Source: Candidatus Latescibacterota bacterium
GTDB taxonomy: Bacteria > JAAXHH01
Direction: 5' to 3'
Length of the DNA stretch: 64,000 nucleotides
Assembly (NCBI GenBank): GCA_022821085.1
Contig: JAJEEG010000006.1
Location: 456,405-520,404, forward strand
Position numbers and translations under genes: made by a program. Under the pieces are notes generated by a model. That model was not told where the DNA came from. It did not search any database and saw only the letters and a list, made by a program, of their open reading frames with translations. Within the stretch, counting starts at the first letter, position 1; every line of letters starts with the position of its first letter. Below, in pieces: positions 26,069-33,977 of this stretch.

Positions 26069-27733
26069 GTGAAACGCATACTGCTCTTGATCAACGCGCA
26101 CCGTCCGCCTTTCAGCCAGTTCGCCGCCATGTTCGAAAGGCTCGTGAACGGCGCTTCGCAGTTCACCCTGGACGTGACCGACGACCGGAACGCGCTCTGC
26201 GACCCGTCGGATTACGATGCCGTGGCGCTCTACATCGCGTCCGGCGAACTGACCCCGGACCAGGAAAAGGGGATCACCGGCTACGTACGGAACGGCGGCG
26301 GGCTGCTGGCCGTGCACACCGCGAACGCGGGATTGGCGCAGTACGCCGACTATATCGAGATGATCGGCACCGAATTCATCGGCCACGATCCCCTGGGCGA
26401 CTTCGACGTGGAAGTCGATCCCGCCTTCGACGACGTCCTGCCGCGCATGAGCCGGAGTTTCCGCGTCCAGGACGAATGCTACAACATGGACATCAAGACA
26501 GAGGCGCCGCTCAGGTGGTTCCAGCACGGCATATGGAAACTCGAACGCAAGCCGTTGGGCTACTTGCGTGACTACGGAAAGGGACGTGTATTCTACACCG
26601 CTCTCGGCCACGACAACCGCGCTTTCGTCCATCCCGACTTCCAGGACCAGTTGATCAAGGGACTCCGCTACGTGTGCGGGATGACCGACGGATCGCCCAT
26701 CCGGATCGGGCTGGTGGGGTACGGACCGCTGTTCGGCATGGGCAGGCACCACAGCGAGCAGATCGCCGCGACGCGGGGGTTCGAACTGGGGGCGGTCTGC
26801 GACCGGGACCCCGCCCGGCTGGCAGCGGCGCGGGAGGAACAGGGCGAGGACGTGCCCATGTTCGAGGATGCCGGGGAAATGGCCGGAAGCGGGCTCATCG
26901 ACCTCGCCATCGTCATCGTGCCCCACGCCTACCACGCGTCCGTGGCGAAACCCCTCCTCGACGCCGGCCTGCACGTCATCACGGAGAAGCCCTTCACGGT
27001 CAAGGTTTCCGAGGCGGACGAGCTCATCGGCCTGGCCAGGGACCGGGGTGTCATGATCTCGGTATACCACAACCGGCACTGGGACCCGGATATCCTTTCG
27101 ATGAAGGAAATCGTCGACCGGGGCGATATCGGCGAAGTATACTCGATTGAAAGCGCCCTGGTGGGGTACGGCCTGCCGGGCCAGGCCTGGCGGTCCCACA
27201 AGCCGGTTTCCGGCGGAGCGATGTACGACTGGGGCGCCCACAATTTCGAGAAGATCCTGCAGCTGGTGCCGCGGTACGACGGACAGGGCAATCGGATCAA
27301 CAAGCGGGCGACGCTCTACGGGAACTATATGAAGCGGGTCTGGCACAGCAGCACCAACGAGGATTACTGCCGGGCCTACGCCCGATTCGACGCGGGCGTA
27401 GAGGCGCAGTTCATGACCTCATCCATCCATGCGTCCCGCAGGCCCATGTGGACCGTGCAGGGAACCGCCGGATCGATCGTCATGGAAGGCGGGGACGGCG
27501 CGGGCACGGTGACCATGGCCTCGGCCGACGGCCGCCACCGCGTCGTCGAGGTCAAGCCGTACGACCGAGGCCATAACTGGCAAGGCTATTACAAGAACGT
27601 AGCCGATCACCTGCTCGCCGGCCTGCCCCTGGAGATCACGGGGGAATGGGCAAAAGGTCCGATACAACTCATCGAGGGGTGTGAAACGGCCTCGAGAGAG
27701 AACCGGCTGGTGGAAGTGGAATTCGATTTCTGA
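26069..27733 (+). CDS. ThuA domain fused to Gfo/Idh/MocA oxidoreductase
   Basis: A 554-residue two-domain protein. Residues 1-205 are a ThuA-like (class I GATase-fold) domain: LLAVHTANAGLAQYADYIEM, IGTEFIGHDP and the closing GRVFYTALGHDNRAF. From about residue 210, IRIGLVGYGPLFGMGRHHSE opens a Rossmann NAD(P)-binding domain, and EKPFTVKVSEADELI marks the typical Gfo/Idh Lys motif; the C-terminal dimerisation domain runs to the end. ThuA and Gfo/Idh are usually separate neighbours in trehalose or glycoside oxidation; the in-frame fusion implies they act on the same 3-keto sugar. The start is GTG. Substrate unknown. Confidence 0.92.
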   Translation: MKRILLLINAHRPPFSQFAAMFERLVNGASQFTLDVTDDRNALCDPSDYDAVALYIASGELTPDQEKGITGYVRNGGGLLAVHTANAGLAQYADYIEMIGTEFIGHDPLGDFDVEVDPAFDDVLPRMSRSFRVQDECYNMDIKTEAPLRWFQHGIWKLERKPLGYLRDYGKGRVFYTALGHDNRAFVHPDFQDQLIKGLRYVCGMTDGSPIRIGLVGYGPLFGMGRHHSEQIAATRGFELGAVCDRDPARLAAAREEQGEDVPMFEDAGEMAGSGLIDLAIVIVPHAYHASVAKPLLDAGLHVITEKPFTVKVSEADELIGLARDRGVMISVYHNRHWDPDILSMKEIVDRGDIGEVYSIESALVGYGLPGQAWRSHKPVSGGAMYDWGAHNFEKILQLVPRYDGQGNRINKRATLYGNYMKRVWHSSTNEDYCRAYARFDAGVEAQFMTSSIHASRRPMWTVQGTAGSIVMEGGDGAGTVTMASADGRHRVVEVKPYDRGHNWQGYYKNVADHLLAGLPLEITGEWAKGPIQLIEGCETASRENRLVEVEFDF

Positions 27734-27756
27734 TTGGCCGCGGACCCGGAAGAGAG

Positions 27757-28005
27757 ATGTCGGATATGACGAAGAAAGAAAAACTCGAAGCGGGCTTCAC
27801 CATCCTCGCCATCCTCGCGCTCTGGCCCGTCATCCTGGGCTGGGAGAATCCGCTGTACCAGGTCGTCCTGGGCGTGATCCTGGTGGTGTTCATCGCGCTC
27901 GTCGCGCAGAAGTTCCGCCGCATTCGAGCCATCTACAATGCCACCAGGGTGGAAGCGAAGAAGCGCAGACCGCCCGCCGGGAACCGGGACGAACCCTTCG
28001 GCTGA
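27757..28005 (+). CDS. Small two-helix membrane protein, unknown
   Basis: An 82-residue protein with two hydrophobic segments (about 14-31 and 36-52) followed by a basic tail (KKRRPPAGNRDE). I do not recognise a family. A purine-rich sequence precedes the ATG, and codon usage matches the neighbours. It starts 23 bases after the ThuA fusion on the same strand. The sharp reverse turn with short loops resembles small membrane subunits, but this is speculation. Confidence 0.6.
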   Translation: MSDMTKKEKLEAGFTILAILALWPVILGWENPLYQVVLGVILVVFIALVAQKFRRIRAIYNATRVEAKKRRPPAGNRDEPFG

Positions 28006-28036
28006 GGGGTGGGCGCGTAGTCGGCTGCCGGGCCGC

Positions 28037-29017
28037 TCAGGCGTACTTCCCCGGAAGGTCCGGAGCGGAGACCTCATCCAGGCGGATGCGGTCTTCCGGT
28101 TCGAGCGTCCATCCCACGGCCCCGAGGGATTCCTCGACCTGCTCAGGGAAATCCGGGCCGATGATGGGCGCCGTCACCTCTTCGTGGTCCAGTAGCCAGG
28201 CCAGCGCCACCTGGGCCGGCGTCTTCCCGTATTTGTCCCCCACGTCGATCAGCGTCTGCACGATGCCGTCCAGCTTGTCGGTCATGGCCTCGTCGAAGGG
28301 ATAGCTCGAGCGGCTCAGGCCCGGGCGGGGGTTCTTCCCCCAGGGGCTGTTCTCGGGCGGTACGGCCCCGCGGCGGAACTGGCCAGTCAGCAGGCCGATG
28401 GCGAGCGGGCTGTAGCACATGAGACCCAGCCCGTGGTCCCTGGCCATGGGCAAGAGTTCGAGTTCGGTTTCCCAGCGCGCAAGGAGACTGTAGTTGTACT
28501 GCAGGCAGACAAAGGGTTCCAGGTTGCGCCGGTCGCTGGTCCATAGGGCATCCACCACCTTGTAGACCGGCCAGTTGCTGCAGCCGACATACCGGACCTT
28601 GCCCTGGCGTACGAGGTCGTCGAAGGTCGAAAGGGTTTCCTCGAGCGGCGTGACCGGGTCGAAGCTGTGGGCCAGGTAGAGGTCGATGTAGTCGGTCTGC
28701 AGCCGTTTCAGGCTTTTTTCCACGCCCTGCATCAGGTTGAACCGCGAAAGCCCCGTGTAGTTGGGCCCCTCGCCCGCCGTGCCGAAGATCTTGGTGCACA
28801 GCACGACCTGTTCGCGCCGGCCCTTGAGCGCTTTCCCGATAATCTTCTCGGACCTCCCCTCCCCGTAGAACGCCGAGTCGATGAAGTTGCATCCCAGATC
28901 GAGGGCCGTCTCGATCACCCGGATGCCGGCGTTTTCGTCGATCTCGCCCCGAAAGGCCGTGCCAAGACAGATCGGCGATACCTGCAAGCCCGTCTTGCCC
29001 AGATAGCGGTATTCCAT
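28037..29017 (-). CDS. Aldo/keto reductase
   Basis: A 326-residue NADPH-dependent (beta/alpha)8 reductase. The N-terminus MEYRYLGKTGLQVSPICLG is characteristic. Catalytic Asp in FIDSAFYGEGRSEKIIG, with Tyr, Lys in VLCTKIFG, and His in YLAHSFDP are all seen. It belongs to the AKR group related to YghZ/Tas and voltage-gated potassium channel beta subunits. It reduces aldehydes or ketones of sugars and similar compounds. AGGA precedes the ATG. It points away from the divergently read sugar isomerase and probably forms its own unit. Confidence 0.92.
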   Translation of the reverse strand: MEYRYLGKTGLQVSPICLGTAFRGEIDENAGIRVIETALDLGCNFIDSAFYGEGRSEKIIGKALKGRREQVVLCTKIFGTAGEGPNYTGLSRFNLMQGVEKSLKRLQTDYIDLYLAHSFDPVTPLEETLSTFDDLVRQGKVRYVGCSNWPVYKVVDALWTSDRRNLEPFVCLQYNYSLLARWETELELLPMARDHGLGLMCYSPLAIGLLTGQFRRGAVPPENSPWGKNPRPGLSRSSYPFDEAMTDKLDGIVQTLIDVGDKYGKTPAQVALAWLLDHEEVTAPIIGPDFPEQVEESLGAVGWTLEPEDRIRLDEVSAPDLPGKYA

Positions 29018-29103
29018 AATTCATCCTCACGTTGAAAGATGCTCAGAAGTCTGGTGCGGTGTCTCTAAAGTCCCGGTTTTTTGCTTTCATTCGATCAACA
29101 CGG

Positions 29104-29202
29104 CGCCGGTCACGGCCGGAGCACGCCGGTCATGGCCGGGGCCGCACGCGACTGAATCGTACTCAAAGCCGGGGTACGCCGGTCACGGCCGGGGCACGCC
29201 GG
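29104..29202. repeat. Duplicated 26-bp GC-rich repeat at the end of the isomerase gene
   Basis: CGCCGGTCACGGCCGG-R-GCACGCCGG occurs at 29104-29129 and 29177-29202 with one mismatch; a partial third copy lies between. The second copy contains the stop codon and last codons of the isomerase gene. No function is evident. Confidence 0.8.
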
Positions 29203-30025
29203 CTTCGGCGAAGGCTCTTTCTAAAGTCCGGTAGCACAGGGCGGCCGCTTCGAAGGGGTCGTATCCCGGTTTCTTCTGCACCATGTTGCTGACCTCCGCG
29301 GTGATGGAACCCTCGTATCCGGCAGCATGCATGGCACGCAGGTAGGCCGTGAAGTCGAAATCGCCCTCTCCGGGCACGAGAAATTCGAAATCGGGCACGC
29401 GGCCGCGCTGGTCCTTGACGTGGGTGTGGACCGCGTAGGGCGCCATGAGCCGGACCGCTTCCTCGATGGGCATGCCCAGGACGTCGAAGTGGCTGATGTC
29501 GAAATTGAGCCCCAGGTGGGGCGAGTCCATGGTCTCAACGAGTTGGACCGATTTCTCCGCGGTGTCCAGGGCGCATCCCACGTGGGCTTCCATGCCGATC
29601 ACCACGCCGCTGTCCGCGGCGTAATCCACCAGTTCCCGGATCCGTTCCAGGATGAAATCCAGCCTGGTTTCCCAATCTTCCGGGGCGCCGCCCAGCACGG
29701 TGTCCAGTACCGGTGCGCCGCGGCCGTCGCTCCATTCGGCGCAAAGATCGACGGCCCGCTTCAGCAGGCGCATGTTCTCGCGATGCGCATCGGGGTCCTC
29801 TTCGAGTATTGAGCGGTGGGCGGCGACGGCGGGCATGGCCAGGCCGTATCCGTCACAAAGGTCCTTGATGCGGCGCCGTTCACCGGCGTCGAGTCCGTCC
29901 ACGGCCGTCGTATAGTTGGGCAGGACCGTCAGTTCCACCGCATCGAAACCCACGTCGTGCAGGAACGACAGGGCCTGGTCCACGGGGACTTTGGGCATGC
30001 CCCAGGTGGTGTAGCCTATTTGCAT
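29183..30025 (-). CDS. Sugar phosphate isomerase/epimerase (AP endonuclease 2 fold)
   Basis: A 280-residue TIM barrel of the xylose isomerase-like family (COG1082). It begins MQIGYTTWGMPKVPVDQAL, and conserved metal-site regions are visible: VIGMEAHVGC (Glu), GLNFDISHFDVLG (Asp and His), HTHVKDQRG (His) and SITAEVSNM (Glu). Such enzymes isomerise or epimerise sugars or keto acids; IolE, IolI and hydroxypyruvate isomerase are relatives. It is transcribed with the DapA-like and Gfo/Idh genes upstream, 51 bases away, suggesting a shared sugar-acid route. Its 3' end carries the 26-bp repeat. Confidence 0.9.
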   Translation of the reverse strand: MQIGYTTWGMPKVPVDQALSFLHDVGFDAVELTVLPNYTTAVDGLDAGERRRIKDLCDGYGLAMPAVAAHRSILEEDPDAHRENMRLLKRAVDLCAEWSDGRGAPVLDTVLGGAPEDWETRLDFILERIRELVDYAADSGVVIGMEAHVGCALDTAEKSVQLVETMDSPHLGLNFDISHFDVLGMPIEEAVRLMAPYAVHTHVKDQRGRVPDFEFLVPGEGDFDFTAYLRAMHAAGYEGSITAEVSNMVQKKPGYDPFEAAALCYRTLERAFAEAGVPRP

Positions 30026-30076
30026 GTGCGGGTTTCCATTGTAACATGCCGCCTTAAATAACGTCGCCCGGCAGCA

Positions 30077-30985
30077 CTACAGCATTTCACGGTCTGCCAG
30101 GAACCCCTTGAGCCGATCCATCTCTTCGTCCGAGAGATCGGGCAGGGGGCTTCGGCGCCAGCGGCCGCAGATCCCGGCCAGTTCCAGGACGGCGTGCTGG
30201 GCCGCGTCGCCACCCGCCGGAAAGGTGTTGTACAGATAGTCGAAAAAGGGCATGTCGTAGCGCGCGATGACGTCCGCGGCCGCATCGAGGTCTCCGCGTT
30301 CGACGGCGGCCCAGTAGCCGTCGGCCACGTCCGGCTTGAACTTGATGAAGGTCGACATGTACCCGTCGCAGCCGTACGGCAGCATGTCCATGTGGGTCTG
30401 CTTCTGGCCGCCGGCGAAGATGACCCATTTATCGTGGGCTCTCGCGCAGGCGCCCCGGGCGAAATCCGGACCGAAGTCTTCCTTGAAACCCACGACACCG
30501 GGCACCTCGTCCAGGAGCCGGTCGACCGTTTCCAGCGCGCCCCGCACCCCCACGCTCACCAGGCCGGCGCTCAGGATGAAGGCAGGCAGAGCCCGCGAGA
30601 CCGCGTCGTAGTACGCCACGAGCCCGTCCACCGTCATCCCGCGGTCGGGAGGCGCCACGATCACCGCGTCCGCGCCGCGGTCCCGGGCGTACTCCGCAAA
30701 GGCGGCGGTCTGCGGCGTGGACCAGAAACCCGCGCTCGCGATGAACAGCGCCCGCCTGTTCACGACGCCGGCGGTAAAGGCCGTCATCTCGGCGATTTCC
30801 GCCTCGGTCAGCACCGAATAGAGACTGTCCCCGGGCGTGAACAGGACGGTGCCCGCCCCGGCTTCGATGCAGAAATCCACGAAACGGCGCAGTCCTTCGT
30901 AATCGATGCCGTCATTTTCGAGAAAGGGGGTGTTGATCGAGGCGACGGGCCCGGCCAGATGGTGCCGGAAGCGATCCATGTCCAT
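30077..30985 (-). CDS. DapA-family (DHDPS/N-acetylneuraminate lyase) aldolase
   Basis: A 302-residue class I Schiff-base aldolase barrel. The catalytic Lys is in GVVGFKEDFG and the nucleophile-orienting Tyr in VYYDA-like YYDAVSRALP; the Thr/Ser dyad is replaced near LFTPGDSLYSVL. Lack of the usual TTGE loop sequence indicates a specialised keto-acid lyase or dehydratase rather than diaminopimelate synthesis. It starts directly after the Gfo/Idh stop (TAG followed by ATG) and forms an operon with it and the isomerase. Substrate unknown. Confidence 0.88.
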   Translation of the reverse strand: MDMDRFRHHLAGPVASINTPFLENDGIDYEGLRRFVDFCIEAGAGTVLFTPGDSLYSVLTEAEIAEMTAFTAGVVNRRALFIASAGFWSTPQTAAFAEYARDRGADAVIVAPPDRGMTVDGLVAYYDAVSRALPAFILSAGLVSVGVRGALETVDRLLDEVPGVVGFKEDFGPDFARGACARAHDKWVIFAGGQKQTHMDMLPYGCDGYMSTFIKFKPDVADGYWAAVERGDLDAAADVIARYDMPFFDYLYNTFPAGGDAAQHAVLELAGICGRWRRSPLPDLSDEEMDRLKGFLADREML

Positions 30986-32086
30986 CTAGGCCCGCCCTTC
31001 TTCCGTCCAGGTGTCGAAGGGATTGCCCGTCTCGGCAAAGGGGAAGGTCACCCGCGCGCCAGTGATGTGGGAACGGTGCGCCGCCATGGCCATTTCGATA
31101 TGGCGGCGGGCCGTGCGCGCGTGGCAGAGCTCGTATTCGGGCTTCTTGCCCTCGATGAGATCCATCATGGATCGGGCCATGCGGTGGTGGGCGTTGATCC
31201 ATTTCTGCCCGCCGGAAACCCGCTCATGGGCGAGCACCTCCCAGCGATCATCGTCGAAGGGCTGCGGATTGGAATGGGGGTGAAAATAGATGTCCGGCCC
31301 GTCCTGTGTTGGACCGGGCAGGATGAGCGAGCCCTCGGTCCCGTGGATGTCGATGCGATAGGGATTCTCGATGCCGTCGCCCGCGAAGGATTCGAATTCC
31401 GCGTTGAAACCGCCAAACTGGTAATGGGCCCACATGCCGTTTCCCGCCGAGGTGCCCATGCCGAACAGCCCTTCCTTCCGGTCCGACGGGCGGGCCGGAA
31501 GGCCGTCCTGGGTGATGATCGCCTGGCACCACGATGGTTCGCCGAAGAGTTGCCACAGGAAATCGAAGAAATGGGGATAGAGATCGATGAACCACTGGTC
31601 TCCCCCGTGTTCTCCGCCGAAACCGTACATGCGGGCCCAGCGCGGCTCCCCGATCCCGCCGTCCCGGATCATGGGGATGGCCTGGCGCTGGATTTCCGGC
31701 CGTCCCCGCCAGGGGTGGGCCATGATCAGCAGGACGCCGGCACGGTCGCAGGCCTCCACCATGGCGTCCACTTCGGCCGGGGTGCGCGCCAGGGGCTTTT
31801 CCGCGTACACGTGGACCCCGTGCTCGGCGGCGGCCAGCACCATGGCGAGATGGTTGCTCATCTCGTGAGTGGCCAGGACGACGATGTCCAGCTTCTCTTG
31901 TGCCAGCATATCCGTGTACAGGGCATAACCCTTCGCCGCGCCGGTACGTTCCAGCGCCGCCGCTCTGCCCTCCTCGACCGGATCGGCCAGGGCGGCGATC
32001 TCGGCGCCCTCCACGCCCACGAAGGCCTGGTCCAGGGAATGTCCGTAGTCTCCGCAGCAGGTGTGCCCGATAATGCCGATTTTCAA
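30986..32086 (-). CDS. Gfo/Idh/MocA-family oxidoreductase
   Basis: A 366-residue NAD(P)-dependent sugar or inositol dehydrogenase. The Rossmann fold begins MKIGIIGHTCCGDYGHSLDQ, and the EKPLARTPAEVDAMVEAC motif includes the catalytic Lys. The C-terminal beta-sheet domain carries HGTEGSLILPG. It is the first of three operon genes with the DapA-like aldolase and the isomerase. With them it would oxidise and cleave an acidic sugar. Its N-terminus, IGHTCCGDYGHS in place of the usual glycine-rich GCG, is somewhat divergent. Confidence 0.9.
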   Translation of the reverse strand: MKIGIIGHTCCGDYGHSLDQAFVGVEGAEIAALADPVEEGRAAALERTGAAKGYALYTDMLAQEKLDIVVLATHEMSNHLAMVLAAAEHGVHVYAEKPLARTPAEVDAMVEACDRAGVLLIMAHPWRGRPEIQRQAIPMIRDGGIGEPRWARMYGFGGEHGGDQWFIDLYPHFFDFLWQLFGEPSWCQAIITQDGLPARPSDRKEGLFGMGTSAGNGMWAHYQFGGFNAEFESFAGDGIENPYRIDIHGTEGSLILPGPTQDGPDIYFHPHSNPQPFDDDRWEVLAHERVSGGQKWINAHHRMARSMMDLIEGKKPEYELCHARTARRHIEMAMAAHRSHITGARVTFPFAETGNPFDTWTEEGRA

Positions 32087-32141
32087 CCCGGTACTCCTGT
32101 TCCGTCGGCCCGGATCGCCCGGACCTGTGAGGAGGCCGCGA

Positions 32142-32471
32142 TCAGACGACGACCATGCGTTCGGTCTGGATGATAAACACCTGTGCGCCGCCCACCATGG
32201 TCGTTACCGCCTCGCCCAGTCCGAGCGCGTCGAGATGGGTGCCGATCTGCGCGACGTCGATGGCTTCTTCCCGCGCGTGGCAGTGGTTCTGGATGAGTTC
32301 GAGCACGGGTGGCACGCGCTCGTCGTCTACCCCGATCAACAGGGTGACGTTGCCGGCGCGCAAGAATCCGCCCGTGCTGCCGATTTCGGTGAACCGGAAA
32401 TCGTTGTCGATCAGTGCATCGGTAAGATGCCGGATATCCCTTTTGTTGACGATCGCGATGAGGAGTTTCAT
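32142..32471 (-). CDS. Cyclic-di-AMP receptor (PII-like, DarA/CdaR family)
   Basis: A 109-residue protein of the PII-like cyclic-di-AMP receptor family. MKLLIAIVNKRDIRHLTDAL, FRFTEIGSTGGFLRAGNVTL and LIGVDDERVPPVLELI match its three signature blocks. The first ATG in frame with AGGAGG is at 32471; the 16 codons upstream are untranslated noise. It is a trimeric cytosolic sensor that binds c-di-AMP, implying that the organism makes this nucleotide. It follows the class III aminotransferase by 28 bases on the same strand. The target of signalling is unknown. Confidence 0.92.
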   Translation of the reverse strand: MKLLIAIVNKRDIRHLTDALIDNDFRFTEIGSTGGFLRAGNVTLLIGVDDERVPPVLELIQNHCHAREEAIDVAQIGTHLDALGLGEAVTTMVGGAQVFIIQTERMVVV

Positions 32472-32499
32472 GGCGCGCCTCCTGGTCCCTGTGTCTTCT

Positions 32500-33846
32500 T
32501 CAGGCCGTAACCGATTCAATGGCCTCTCCGGCTACGTTAATCATCCGTTCCAGCTCTTCGGCGGTGACGACGAAGGGGGGAGCGAAGTTGACGCTGTCTC
32601 CCCGGCAACGGGTGTAGACACCGTTCTCGAGCATCTTCTTCACGATGCGTCCGCCGATCTTCGACGCGGGATCGTAGGGTTTGCGGGATGTGGGATCTTC
32701 CACCACCTCCACGGCGGCCATCAGCCCGATGCCCCGGATATCGCCCACGTGCGGCAGCGTCCGCAGCGTCTGCAGGCCCTCCATAAGCCTTTCGCCCATG
32801 ATCTTGCTTCGCTCGATGAGTCCTTCGTGCTCCAGCAGATCGAGATTCGCCAGCCCGACGGCGCAGCAGGTCGGATGGCCGGAGTAAGTGAAGGAGTGGT
32901 TCCACTTCCGGTCCCCGGGAGCGTTCTGGATGCAGTCGTGTATCTCGTCCGAGACGATGATGCCCCCAAGCGGCAGGTACCCACTGGTGATGCCCTTGGC
33001 AAAGGTGATGATGTCCGGTTCGACGTTCCAGTAAGACACGCCGAACCAGTGGCCGATGCGGCCGAACCCGGTGATCACTTCGTCGGCGATCAGGAGCACG
33101 TCGTACTTCGTGCAGATCTCCCGGACCCGCGGCCAGTAGTCCTCTGGCGGCACGATGACGCCCGCCGCGCCCTGCACGGGTTCTCCGATGAAGGCGGCCA
33201 CCGTGTCGGGACCCTCGCGCAGGATCGCTTCCTCGAGCGCCAGGGCGCTCGCCTCGCCGCATCCCACCCCCGGGTCCTCCGGCCTGTAGTGATAGGGATA
33301 GGGCGCGTCGATATGGACGTAACCGGGCAGGGTGGATCCGAAGTCCTCCCAGTAAGCCTCCAGGCCGGTGGCGTTCATGGCGCCTATGGTCACGCCGTGG
33401 TAGGCATGCTGCCTGGATATGATCCTGGTCTTGTCCGGCCGCCCGGCGCGCTGCCAGAAATACCGCGCCGTCTTGATCGCACTATCGTTGGATACCGCGC
33501 CGCCGGACGTGAAAAAAGTGTGGTTCAGCGCACCCGGCGCCCGTTCCTTCAGGCGGCTGGCCAGGCGTATGGCCGGGATATTCGTCGCCCCCGAGTAGCA
33601 GGAAAAGAAACCCAACGCTTCGATCTGGCCCGCTGCGGCCGCCGCCAGCTCTCGCCGGCCGTGGCCGACGTTTACGTTCCAGAGGCTCGAAAGCCCGTCG
33701 ATGTAGTGGTTCCCCTCGATGTCGAAAAGCGTAGAGCCCTCGGCACGCACGCAGATCAGGGGCTCGTCATGATCGTCGCGGTGTTGCAGCGGATGGATCA
33801 GGTATGCGTCGTCCCTCAGCAGTTGGTCACGGTCGCCACAGGTCAT
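32500..33846 (-). CDS. Class III (omega-type) aminotransferase
   Basis: A 448-residue PLP enzyme. Motifs include GSTLFDIEGNHYIDGLSSLW, the PLP-phosphate region TSGGAVSNDSAIK, FIGEPVQGAAGVIVPP, LLIADEVITGFGRIG and the PLP Lys in FAKGITSGYLPLGGII. It resembles omega-amino-acid:pyruvate, putrescine or taurine transaminases. It transfers an amine from a terminal amino group to pyruvate or 2-oxoglutarate. A strong promoter with perfect TATAAT lies upstream and overlaps the divergent deacetylase promoter. The c-di-AMP receptor gene follows. Confidence 0.93.
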   Translation of the reverse strand: MTCGDRDQLLRDDAYLIHPLQHRDDHDEPLICVRAEGSTLFDIEGNHYIDGLSSLWNVNVGHGRRELAAAAAGQIEALGFFSCYSGATNIPAIRLASRLKERAPGALNHTFFTSGGAVSNDSAIKTARYFWQRAGRPDKTRIISRQHAYHGVTIGAMNATGLEAYWEDFGSTLPGYVHIDAPYPYHYRPEDPGVGCGEASALALEEAILREGPDTVAAFIGEPVQGAAGVIVPPEDYWPRVREICTKYDVLLIADEVITGFGRIGHWFGVSYWNVEPDIITFAKGITSGYLPLGGIIVSDEIHDCIQNAPGDRKWNHSFTYSGHPTCCAVGLANLDLLEHEGLIERSKIMGERLMEGLQTLRTLPHVGDIRGIGLMAAVEVVEDPTSRKPYDPASKIGGRIVKKMLENGVYTRCRGDSVNFAPPFVVTAEELERMINVAGEAIESVTA

Positions 33847-33896
33847 CGCGTGGTACTTTCCATCGTATGTGAAACGGGAAGTCGGTTAATGGGAAA

Positions 33897-33925
33897 TTGA
33901 CAGGGTGCCGGGCACCGGTTATGGT
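33897..33925 (+). promoter_or_regulatory. Candidate promoter of the deacetylase-miaA operon with operator-like palindrome
   Basis: TTGACA (33897-33902) and TATGGT (33920-33925) are 17 bases apart. The spacer contains GGTGCC-N-GGCACC (33904-33916). Confidence 0.45.
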
Positions 33926-33927
33926 AT

Positions 33928-33956
33928 ATTATACGGAGCGCATGGCATACAATCAA
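33928..33956 (-). promoter_or_regulatory. Promoter of the class III aminotransferase gene
   Basis: Minus-strand TTGATT (33956-33951) and a perfect TATAAT (33933-33928) are 17 bases apart. It is back-to-back with the deacetylase promoter, so the two starts lie within about 15 bp. Confidence 0.6.
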
Positions 33957-33977
33957 GGTGAATGAAAGGCGGATTCC

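Noticed and set aside
23717-27346. Minus-strand open frame of 1209 codons
   Set aside because: It runs antisense to the VOC, dehydratase, DUF1189 and ThuA fusion genes; the high GC content makes opposite frames stay open, and the sequence lacks any domain.
29018-29182. Small RNA or regulatory region
   Set aside because: Only the GC-rich 26-bp repeat is evident, without promoter or terminator signals.
30194-32173. Plus-strand open frame of 659 codons
   Set aside because: Antisense to the DapA-like and Gfo/Idh genes, rich in His/Arg/Gly with no domain pattern.
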